The notes beneath the pieces were generated by a model, which saw only the letters and a list, made by a program, of their open reading frames with translations, searched no databases and was not told the origin of the DNA. Positions 34,096-43,757 of a DNA stretch of 64,000 nucleotides are shown one piece after another; within the stretch, counting starts at the first letter, position 1; each line of letters starts with the position of its first letter. The position numbers were made by a program, and so were the translations under genes. The stretch spans positions 225,749,152-225,813,151 of the forward strand of contig CM060981.1 of NCBI GenBank assembly GCA_030765065.1. Reading direction: 5' to 3'. This DNA is from Deroplatys truncata (Eukaryota; Arthropoda; Insecta; Mantodea; Mantidae).

Positions 34096-34980
34096 TTACT
34101 TTCTCTACTACGTATAGTAAGTAGGGGAAGTATTGTATTCCACCCAAAAATTCGATACCAAGATTTCACCGGAAATGTATCTTTTGAGACCCCTTGAATC
34201 CAAAAAAAAGCATTTTTGGAAACATGTCTGTATGTGTGTCTGTGAACAGCATAAATCAGAAAAGAACAGTCAGATAAACACCAAAATTGGTATTTAGGTT
34301 CAGTATCTTCCAGAGATGCGACACGAAGGTTTTCAAGAAAATCCCCCCACCCCAGATTACCCTTTACATGGAACATGTTTCGAAAATGTTAATTTTCCCC
34401 AAAATGGCTCTAACAATTTTGATTAAAATATCATATGTTTAAGATATTTTCATGACAAATAAAATGTATATCTTGAATTTTCTGGGAAGTCTCCAAAAGT
34501 ATTCTTCATTGTGAACGACTTTTGCATAACTGGTAAACTATAAGAGATAGGCAAAATTTTACTAAACAAAAATGTAGATCACGTTAAAATACACAATTTA
34601 TGTCATACACATTTTTTTGTTGATTGAACCATTCTCGAGATATTGCTTGTTATTCCCTTAAATTTTTCAATGCTTATTTTCTCAAATGGGAATTCGTTAT
34701 TCATTTTTTGTCTTGGGTATGCAAAGAGTATTAATCGGTGGTCAAGAGAATGGTGCTGCACATAGCAACCAGCTATTAAGAGTAATGTCTCTGCTTAAAG
34801 GCTACTGTATTTCTATGTTGCCCTTGTAAATATATATTCCCCTTACATCTACAAGAAAATTAGCAATAAGATAGAGTCTGCAAATTTTATCTCGATTAAC
34901 ATGAAGTATATGGAGAATAAGCGTTTGTAAAAATAGTGTGTACAAGAGTAGAGAAGGTCATGTGAGTGTAACACATCAGA
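34096..34980 (+). repeat. R9 interspersed repeat, full-length reference copy
   Basis: An 885-bp copy from TTACTTTCTCTACTACGTAT to GTGAGTGTAACACATCAGA, followed by a T run. The motif ACTTTCTCTACT near the start is mirrored by AGTAGAGAAGGT about 30 bp before the end. Confidence 0.85.
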
Positions 34981-35687
34981 TTTTTTCTATAGTAGTTTAC
35001 TTTGCAAGAAGTAGATTAAATGTTACATTTGGATAACTATGCTGTCCATCATATATAATAATTTGTAATATATATATAAAAGGGAACCATAGTATAACTC
35101 AGAAGTTCCTTATTACAGGTCATGAAGAAGATAGCACCTATTCAATAGTTGAGAGGCAATAAAATCCAGCAAAGAAGTCAGGAGCTATTTGTGTTCCTGA
35201 TATAAGAAGGATAAAGAAAACTGGAAAGCCTTACTCAGTACTTATATGAAATGTATCACAAAGGCATGTATTAGCCCATCTCAGATTCCAATTATAGAGG
35301 AATACTGTCAGAACATTTCAGAAGTGAAGGTGTTAAAGTGGAAAGAGAACACGGAAAATTCTTCCACAGACTTCAACGCAGATAATTAATTCCAAGTAAC
35401 ATTAAAACGAAAAGGACGAATGATACTGACAATGTCACTTTGAAGAAAAAATATCAAAAGAAGGTGGGAATATCAGAGAGGGAAAATATGAGGTGTTATC
35501 ATTCCGAAAAGGGTATTCTTTAAACTTATTGGAAAATTTTTACTCCTCTACAACTCTACAGTAAACATATAAACATATGGTTGTAATTATTTATAATTTC
35601 ATACATTTATCGGTGCTACTCTATGTATTGTAACAGTCTATTTCAATCATTTGCTCTGTATTGTCACAGAAGAGAAAGGATTAGTGT
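34981..35687. other. No gene recognised
   Basis: AT-rich, no repeat partner found. Confidence 0.4.
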
Positions 35688-35691
35688 ATAT

Positions 35692-36120
35692 TTTAACAAA
35701 TTAGAATACCAGGTACTACAAGACACACTTCATTTAACACTTAGGCACTTAGCGTAGCACAAACATTACACTTGGGCTAATTTTGGCACACACTCAGAAC
35801 AGAACACAACTATCCGTCGAATCACAACTGAACTGCACTGGCACTATCCACTTTCGCTGTCCATTTTTCACTTCGTCAATTGTTAACTCACTGAACTCCA
35901 CTCCGCGCAAAGGGCAGCCTCTTATATAGGACTCTCATACAGAGTTGGATGTTCTAGAAAAGGAGGCTACTAGAACATGCCAAAAGGAATTCTCTGGAAC
36001 GGGTAAGCTGCACATAATGTGTATTGTTCCACACTAGCTAATGTTCCGTCGACTGTCGGAAGCCTACCCAGGTGCCGGGCGGAGAGGCGCTTATCGGGCA
36101 GGTAGCCTCGCGCGGTCACA
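35692..36120 (-). mobile_element. Short solo LTR (TGTGACCG family)
   Basis: A 429-bp segment flanked by ATAT (35688-35691 and 36121-36124). On the minus strand it starts TGTGACCGCGCGAGG and contains TATATAAG followed by a conserved leader with 'agtgaaaaatggacagcg'. It aligns with 63168-63649 on the other strand. The last bases read AAA where the other copy has ACA. Confidence 0.75.
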
Positions 36121-36124
36121 ATAT

Positions 36125-36500
36125 CAAAATAAAAGCTTACATTTACCACAGCATTATTCTACTTCGCATTGAATTACAATATATTTCTTAATTTTGTTTT
36201 ATAGTTGTAATTATTTGTAATATTAATAAAATCAAGATTAGTTGTGCCAAGTTATTTATTTCAGGTTACTATAAATAAGAAAAGAATACAATTATCAAAA
36301 GAAGAGCGACATTCATTGAACTGAAGAATGCAAATGTAATATGTAAGGTACATTTTTTCAGATTTAATCAAAACTATATTACATAAGCTAAATTCAAGAC
36401 GTGTCCCTTTCACTATTAAATATGATTATGTCTCATACGTAATGTCGGTTTTTAAGCAAAACTTTATTTCAAATGTGTTGTTACAGGAAATAATTCCAAT
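36125..36500. other. No gene recognised
   Basis: AT-rich flank of the mariner remnant. Confidence 0.4.
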
Positions 36501-36539
36501 CTTCAAAGAAAAGACCATTAGATTCTGTAGTCCCGAGCC

Positions 36540-37470
36540 ACGTTTCAGCGAGGTTTGCTGTTCAGCAACGTACCTGTTTCTGGGTTTTTATGCGAAGAAT
36601 TCGTTGATACGCATTTCAACTGCTGCAGTGTTTTCAAAATTTCTTCCACGTAGGAAATAGGCCATGGATCTAAACAGATCTGATCTGATGGCGCAAGATC
36701 AGGGCTATTATTCTGGTTGTGGTAGCAGTTCGATTCTTTCCAATTCCTGAGTTTTGTCCAGTGTTGTTTGAGCTGTATGAGGTCTCGCACTGTCCTGCTG
36801 CTGATAAAGAGCTTTGTTTCTATTAAATAATGCCGAGTACCTCTGCCTGAAAGCTTGAATGAACTCGTTCTAGTTGTTGAGAATAAAGATCCGCATCGAC
36901 TTCACGTCCATTTGGAGCAAAGTCCCATGAGTGAATGACACCTTCAAAATTCCCCAGACACAATATTATTTTGGGGCCAAACCGATTTCTTTAACGACAA
37001 AGTTTGCAGGCTGACGAGTATCGAGCCACTGTTTCGAGGTGTCAGGGCTGCGGTGATACACCCATTTTTCATTGCATGTAACAATTCTTCTGATAAATCG
37101 AACATCCCAGGGATTACCGATAAGCTGACGATAGATTTTGAGCTTGATCAGGTGTCAAATGGTACAAATTTATACAAATTTTGAACGATTTTTAAGTGTC
37201 TTAATATGGCAATGTATGGTATATTTTGAAGCACCAAGCTCTGACAACCTCCGATTGCTTATGTGTAGATTTTCTTCCAAAACTCTGGATGTATTCTCAA
37301 TACCCCATAACTTGGATGTTCCAGAACGCTGTAAATATTTACTATTTTCATCTCCATCATTGAAACGCTGGAACCAGCGTTGTGCTTTTCGCTCACTAAC
37401 CATTCACCTTCGACCGCGGCAACAGCTTTATAATTTTGTTTTCAGTAGTGCTTCAGAAGGAATCTAACCT
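36540..37470 (-). pseudogene. mariner transposase pseudogene
   Basis: The N-terminal block (37403-37170, minus) has 'SERKAQRWFQRFNDGDEN' and 'NRRLSELGASKYTIHCHIKT', the paired helix-turn-helix region of mariner transposases. The C-terminal block (36790-36545) keeps 'SPDLAPSD' with the last catalytic Asp, and a region resembling the mariner C terminus. The central part with the first two Asp residues is out of frame. Terminal repeats were not established with confidence. Confidence 0.85.
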
Positions 37471-37479
37471 AAACGTTTT

Positions 37480-39946
37480 TGCCTCTATTTTAAAATCTTG
37501 TATTACCAACTGTTGGCTGCCAACATGTTAACAGTACGGAACAATAACCATAGTACCCTATAAAACTGTAGAAAAAAATATGAGACAACCTAGGATATGT
37601 AAGTAACAATTTTCTACATTCCATGCAGAGTAATTTAAATTAAGCTTTCAAACGCTTCTCCTAAAGTAACAGTTTTTAATTTTGTTACTATTCTACTGGG
37701 TTAACCATATGTCTCCAAAGTAATTTTTATCATATTTTGTACTATGAAGGCAAGCATTTGAGAGTCCGTTGAGGATAGACACTTATATTTTGTGGAGTGC
37801 TGTAACTCTCGGAGTTTACGCGCCAGGCATCTGCAAAAATCCTTAACACTAAAAAAAATATCTATTTTTTGTGTACGATACAAATAAACTAAAATAGTTA
37901 ACTGTATTCTTGTTTATATATACTTTAAATATATGAAAGTGCTAAAATGTATTGTTTGACCTTTGAGTACCATTTTCCGATTCAGAATTCAAAAGCTCTT
38001 ACTTCCTTTTTGTGTTGTTTAAATATTTGTTTCGTGTATTAGTGAAAGAGAAAGCTTTTAATACATGGCACCAGTTTGGTTCAAAGACTGAGTCATTCAA
38101 AAGTATTATGGTTTGTTTGTAGGTGTTCGAAATACCTGGGGAAAGGTTGGTTTATTTTAGCGCTTTACCAGCGAGTCTGTCTACTTTATGCTGTCCACCT
38201 TTCAGTAACTCGTTTTGTAGAAAGAGAAAGAGTTACTTGTGCTCTCTGTCATCCCTTAGTATCGGTCGATTAGTGGAGTACGGCGGAAAGGGCAAGAGGG
38301 GTAGTTGGTGGCTTTTTTTGCCGTTTCCTAACCCAATACCTCGTCCTCTTCATTATCAAGTGTTTCAAGTTAAGTTCACCGCTATCGGAGTTGTCCAACA
38401 AACTAATCCCGTCTCTAGTATCTATCTCCTAATAAAACTGTTGAACATTATGCACATTTATTTATTTAATCCCTTTTAAAAGGTCGTAAGTCTCAATTAT
38501 AGAAAGTAGAGAAGCTGTAACACAAATACATATACATATTATGTACAAATACACACATACACAAGCACACATCACCCACACAAACTAAACTATAAAAATT
38601 TGACAACAGCTTTATAAATAAACACACAAAAACTAAAGGGAAAGCCAAAGTGATTGAATTTACTCAACGTTTTATTATATGCAAGACACATTCTTAATAG
38701 AACTGAATTCTTGAAAGCTAGCGACCTAGGAATTTGACATACAAATAATTATCGTACTTGTAAAGCACATTTGTTTATGTTAAAATGCAGATATTGAACA
38801 AATTCTCGATTGTCCACTAGATTTGTTATTAACTTATACCATGCTGCAGCGATGCCGTGCAACGGAGCCAGGCAATGTCGTTTTTACCACAGTGGGCAAC
38901 AATAAGACGAGCGGTTATGAGCAAGCGGTCACGAGATACAGTCGCAAAGTTTTCAAAGCATGAACAGAGAACCTTGTTAAAATCCAGTGTACTAGAGGTC
39001 GCAGGGCACGACGTGTCATCAAGGACTGCAAGAAGCTTTGCGTTGCCTTATACGGGTGAACGATCCTTCACGCAACCGGTTTCGGGGCGTGCAGCCTGTC
39101 GGCAAGGCTGGTTGCTGTGTCGGCGGTGCGGATGACAAGTCCGCAGTAAATATAGTAAGGTTTGTTGCGTAAGTTATTTCTAACATACATAACATAAACA
39201 CTTAAAAATAAAAGTGAATTACTCACGTGTATTAAGCAAGAAGATGCTGGAACTACCTCCTTTCGTTGTTCGAGCACTTCTGACACCAGCTTAGGAAATT
39301 CCTCATTACACTCTGCAGTTCCCTCTGAGAAATTACAGAAATTTCTTAGCGAATGTTAGCTTTAAGTTTATCTAAAGTTGTGTGGGTTTGTTTTGCACAC
39401 TTTCTTTTTTAATGCGAGAGATAAAAATCCCAGGGGAACGAGGGGGCGGTATTTGTTAGTAAAACCGGAACTTAGGCAGAATGCCTTTTTAAATGTGTCA
39501 AATCTATCTTCAATTTGAACGTGAATCTGTACGAATTATACCTTTGTGATTTAAATGCCACAGTTTTATGTTGCCTTTTTAAATATAAAGGCCTATTTTA
39601 CGAAATCAATGCTTTTTGTTGCCTTTATTTCAAGACTTAGCTATTATTTATTAATTATTAAACATTTCCTTCAGGTACATTTTATTTCAATAACTGTTAG
39701 TCCGTAACAATGAAAGTTAGTTCGCCGAATGTATACTATTGTCTTTAAGTTGCAGACAACATAGGCTTCCTTCAATCAGTTCATTATTTTCTTTGCAACA
39801 ATGAGTGCTGACGCGCAAATAAACATATAGATAACAGAAAGCGTTCGAATTACCGCTTGTTTTTATTTTAAAAGGCAATAATGAGTGCAGATCTAACTTT
39901 GTTTTTCTTTCAGTTTTCATTGCGACGTTGTTGTAGCTAACAGCAA
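37480..39946. other. No gene recognised; (CA)n-like tract
   Basis: A CA/TA-rich microsatellite lies at about 38518-38590. A less AT-rich patch at 38850-39140 is open on the plus strand without a recognisable domain. Confidence 0.4.
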
Positions 39947-39947
39947 G

Positions 39948-40216
39948 ATGCCGAAATTCAGTGTTTCTTTACGCAGTAAATTGCAAAGTTACTTTAATAC
40001 TTTTGAATCCGACGTATTTTGTACTGATGGTAAAGTACTCGCATGCAAAATATGCTAGTAGTCAGTGAAGTACAAAAAGAAGTATTTTATATCGCAGGAT
40101 ATCGGTACAATCAAACACAAAAATACACTTTCCAAGCCTACTGGGATTCTTTGCTTCCAACAGCAATTGCAACATTGAGTCGAAAATCTCAGTTTGCATT
40201 AGACTTATGTAAAGGT
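39948..40216 (+). pseudogene. hAT/BED-like protein remnant, 5' part
   Basis: From an ATG at 39948 the frame encodes 'MPKFSVSLRSKLQSYF', then 'CTDGKVLACKIC' before two stop codons. After these it reads 'SVKYKKKYFISQDIGTIKHK', which supplies the His part of a C2H2/BED-like finger. A frameshift near 40160 then leads to 'SRKSQFALDLCK'. This N-terminal layout occurs in arthropod hAT-transposase-like proteins and relatives of CGG-binding protein 1. The LTR retrotransposon is inserted directly after this segment, and the frame resumes at 48757. The stops and frameshift show it was already decayed or has decayed since. Confidence 0.6.
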
Positions 40217-41176
40217 TGATACGGTAATTTGTATCATAAATTACTTAAAGGTAAATAATGATTGTAATATAAATATGTATTTTTATGTGGCATTGATTTC
40301 AGAGGTTTATTAATTGTAATTATTATTGGTAAATAATAATATACGGCTTTACTGAAACTGTCAACAATAACGCAATAATGCAGCAATGGGGTGAGTTGTT
40401 TGTCATTACCGGGAACCAGGAAGTTACGTAATGTTTCGCGCCTTTTCGATAGAAGCTTCTGGAATGTTTTCTCCTTAAAGCAATATGTATTAGTGGTTTT
40501 CATTGGATAGTAAAATAGACGCTAATGTTGGCGCGTTTTATTAGCCAATGGCAGTTCATTTATAATCTTTAGGCGTATCTTGAGGCAAGCGTATAAATAA
40601 GCCAGGTTCGAGGTAGAGCGTCTCCCAGTTCAACAGAATTCTCCGTACTCTCCACGTCGGTCTCTCAGTTCATTCATTTCGCCAAGTTACACGCAGCAGA
40701 ATTACGAGAGTTATTATAAAGTATTATACGGTTAAAAAAATTACATAAAGTTAAAGTATGCGAGTTAAAAGTGATAAATAAGAAGTTATTACAAACAGTT
40801 TCAGTTTGGCGAGTATCCAGATTAATTTGTAAAAGTGTTTGTGAATGTGTTCAGCAATAAAAGTTATAAAACCAATTTCTTCGTCAGTATAATTTCTGGA
40901 TAAAAGATTCCTTTCCTATTCACACCCTGCAAGAGATACAAGTTCTACCAAGATAAGATGATAGCTAGCCAGAGGACAATATACTAAATTTAAATTCTTT
41001 CGAACACTAATTCATGCAAATTGCTAACGCCAGAGGGAGCTACGAACCAAACAAAGAATGACGTCACAAGATGGCAACGCGTGAAGTAAAAACATACAAT
41101 TTGTTCTCTTACAAATTGGCTTCCAAACGAGGGGCTATAATAATGTTAAACACACTGCAACATTAATACCGCATCA
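40217..41176 (+). repeat. 5' LTR
   Basis: It begins TGATACGG and ends CCGCATCA, so the ends form a short inverted repeat with one mismatch. It contains a TATA box (TATAAATA at 40592-40599), a plausible start region near 40625, and an AATAAA at 40856-40861, which define U3, R and U5 approximately. Confidence 0.97.
40592..40599 (+). promoter_or_regulatory. TATA box of the 5' LTR
   Basis: TATAAATA, with 'cccagttcaac' about 30 bp downstream as the likely initiation region. The same box recurs in the 3' LTR at 48171-48178. Confidence 0.7.
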
Positions 41177-41179
41177 TAT

Positions 41180-41197
41180 TGGCGCCCAACGTGGGGC
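41180..41197 (+). promoter_or_regulatory. Primer binding site, tRNA-Lys type
   Basis: TGGCGCCCAACGTGGGGC starts 3 nt after the 5' LTR. It is complementary to the 3' end of tRNA-Lys(CUU), the primer known for gypsy and several retroviruses. Confidence 0.9.
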
Positions 41198-41520
41198 GTG
41201 ATAACCAGGAAAGGAAGGCGAAGTGACCAGGAAAGGAAAACGATGACCAGGAATGAAGCAGAGTAACCAGGAATGCAGCGGTGAAATGATCTACAAGACG
41301 CAGATTCCAGAAACAAAAGGAACGACAGACTATACGGATGATTGGACATCGTAATTCCGAGATTACGAGGCAACAAGGAATTCAACTACAAAAACATCGA
41401 GACGACGTAGATTCATCACAACACAACGCAGAAGCGACATACAAATCTAGGAGAATGGGGCAGAACGCTGGACATTAAAGTAACAGCAACATACAGCATC
41501 AAAAAGGTAAACCAATTTAA
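41198..41520 (+). other. Leader with repeated ACCAGGAA motif
   Basis: ACCAGGAA occurs four times between about 41203 and 41275, each time after GT or AT plus a purine. It occurs once more at 43595-43602, next to the gag stop. It could serve RNA packaging or structure; that is a guess. Confidence 0.4.
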
Positions 41521-43611
41521 ATGCTCCTTAGGAGTGGTAGGATTAAAAAAACAATGGCTACCAATAATACAGAAGAAATAATTATGGAGGGAGATAATGT
41601 AACAGTTAGTTGTAATTCAATACAGGTTACAGGAAATAGCCCAGACTTTTTAGGATTTGAAGATGAAAATGTTAGTGTAGAAAGTGAGAATAGAATAGCA
41701 GGAAATGTTAATTCTGATGTTAGTATGATGATGGAAATGCTGAGAAATATGAATGAGAATATGGAAAAGAAAATGTTAGACATGAGCAGGGAAATAAGGG
41801 AAGATCTTAGTAAGAGTATTACAGATAAATTGAGGGAAGATATGCAAAAGAATAATGAGAAAATGAGGGAAGATATGGAAAAGACTAGTGAGAAATTAGA
41901 ACAAAAATTAACTCAGAGTATAAGGGAAGAAATTTGTAAGAATAATGAGAAATTAGAGCATAAATTAGATCAAAATAGGGAAGAAATTGAAAAGAAATTC
42001 ATGGAACTAGATAGTAGCATGATTAGAATGAAAAATGAAAATCAAGAAATGATAGCAAATGAAATAGGTGAAGTTTCAAAGAAAATGTTAGACATGAGCA
42101 GGGAAATATCTAACCAAAAAAGTGAGGTTAATAATAAAATAGAGCATGTTAATGTAAAATGTACAGAGCTAGGTAGCCGAATGAGTAGCATTTCAAGTGA
42201 GTTAAAAGAGATGATGGAGGCTACAAATGCAGATTTAATACAGGTGCAAGTTAATTTCAGAGGGGAAATATCTGAAATTCAGAAGGAGTCAGAAAAACAG
42301 AGAAATAAATTGTCTGATGAAGTTAAAGATCTGTCTAAAGATTTTAATCAAAAGCTAACTTCTGAAATTAACAAACACCAAACTGTTCAAAATGAGAATA
42401 ATAAAAAATTGGAACAGACAATAGAAAATCTGCAGGGTACTGTAAATAGATTAGAATTGAATTCAAGGGCAAATATATGTGATGTACATGTGTCAGATGT
42501 ACAAAATAATGATAGAGGTAGTTCCTCAGGTATGACAAATAATGTGAGTGATGCGGCAGCTTCATCTATAGCTAATGCTGAAACTCAGAGTACACAAGTT
42601 ACACTAGAGAATTTAAATATGGGAATAGGGAATTTGCAAAATTACAATCATATCTTAAGTGATTTTCCACTTCCAAAATTTAATGAAAACTCCAGTCCAG
42701 TACAGTTCATTGCAGAATTATCAGAGTATTTTCAAATTAAAAAGATACCTGAAGCATTGAAAATGATAGTTGTCAAAAGATGTTTGGACCAGAAAACCTT
42801 AGATTGGTTACAAATGGTATCAGGGGGTGAAATTTCATATGAATCCTTTAAGAGATTATTCATGAACAGATTTTGGAATGTTACGGTACAGCAAAGAATA
42901 CGAGCAATGCTTAGTCATGGTCAATTTAATCCACGAGAGGGAATATCGATGACTGATTACTTACTAAAACATGCAAGTCAGGTTAGAAACTTGTCACCTC
43001 CAATCAGTGAGGAAGATTTTGTGAGTTTGCTCGCAAGGCATTATCCTATAAGGATACAAAATTACTTATTAATTGCAAAACCACGGAACATCTATGAGAT
43101 GACAGAATTAATAACAGCTTTGGAACAACAGGAAGAAGATATGTCTCGGGAGTGGGAACATAGATTTTTAGATGTACGAGATAGAAGAAATTACCAAGGT
43201 AGTTATCAACAAATAAGAGGACAAGACAGACATCATGAAATTAATACCAGACAACGGTATCAATCATACGTTCCACAATTTGAAAGATCAAGGATAGATA
43301 GGAGACCAGGCCGGCAGGAACAAATAAATTATGTCCGGACTGAAAGATTGCCTGAAAGAGGGCAAAATTATGGAAGGAGGTACACTAGACAGAGGGGAAA
43401 TTTCACTCACTGGAGGGAAAATAATAACCGAGAAAGATCTGAGGAACGGCAAGAAAATTACGTGCCAAGGGGACAAAATGTCAGAAATCGAGGATTTCGA
43501 ACTCGAGGAAGGGGAACTCAAAACAATGGTAGCGACACGGAGATAGATTTAGCGCCTGTTAGGAATGGCAGTCCCGTACGTGAACATGGAAATAACCAGG
43601 AAAACTGTTAA
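41521..43611 (+). CDS. gag: Gag polyprotein with coiled coil and RG-rich tail
   Basis: A 696-residue frame starting at the first ATG after the leader. Residues ~70-315 are rich in Glu, Lys, Met and Asn in heptad-like order and should form a long coiled coil. Residues ~380-545 form the capsid-like block of retrotransposon Gag proteins ('FPLPKFNENSSPVQFIAEL' and 'FVSLLARHYPIRIQNYLL'). Residues ~545-680 are dense in Arg, Gly and Gln, including 'RGFRTRGRGTQ', which probably binds nucleic acid. I see no CCHC zinc knuckle, so the RG-rich tail would replace it. The protein should form the particle that packages the element RNA. The frame ends 'NQENC' at a TAA, while the pol frame is already open in the -1 frame at that point. 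The strong A bias of the coding strand is shared with pol. Confidence 0.93.
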   Translation: MLLRSGRIKKTMATNNTEEIIMEGDNVTVSCNSIQVTGNSPDFLGFEDENVSVESENRIAGNVNSDVSMMMEMLRNMNENMEKKMLDMSREIREDLSKSITDKLREDMQKNNEKMREDMEKTSEKLEQKLTQSIREEICKNNEKLEHKLDQNREEIEKKFMELDSSMIRMKNENQEMIANEIGEVSKKMLDMSREISNQKSEVNNKIEHVNVKCTELGSRMSSISSELKEMMEATNADLIQVQVNFRGEISEIQKESEKQRNKLSDEVKDLSKDFNQKLTSEINKHQTVQNENNKKLEQTIENLQGTVNRLELNSRANICDVHVSDVQNNDRGSSSGMTNNVSDAAASSIANAETQSTQVTLENLNMGIGNLQNYNHILSDFPLPKFNENSSPVQFIAELSEYFQIKKIPEALKMIVVKRCLDQKTLDWLQMVSGGEISYESFKRLFMNRFWNVTVQQRIRAMLSHGQFNPREGISMTDYLLKHASQVRNLSPPISEEDFVSLLARHYPIRIQNYLLIAKPRNIYEMTELITALEQQEEDMSREWEHRFLDVRDRRNYQGSYQQIRGQDRHHEINTRQRYQSYVPQFERSRIDRRPGRQEQINYVRTERLPERGQNYGRRYTRQRGNFTHWRENNNRERSEERQENYVPRGQNVRNRGFRTRGRGTQNNGSDTEIDLAPVRNGSPVREHGNNQENC
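43599..43605 (+). promoter_or_regulatory. Candidate -1 frameshift site, GGAAAAC
   Basis: The pol frame is open from 43596 and gag stops at 43609-43611, so the switch must happen in this ~16-nt overlap if Gag-Pol is a fusion. GGAAAAC lies there, split G GAA AAC in the gag frame. It is not a canonical X XXY YYZ heptamer, so it is only the best candidate. Confidence 0.35.
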
Positions 43612-43757
43612 CAGACTCCTGTGCAGTAGGTTCTCAGGACGTCTTTAATAATTCAGTATCCATTACTAATACAAATCATACGCCTACACATACACCCTGT
43701 AATAAGATTACAGCAACAAAAGATAAGGGAGAAAATTTTGAGTCACCTCATGTTAGA

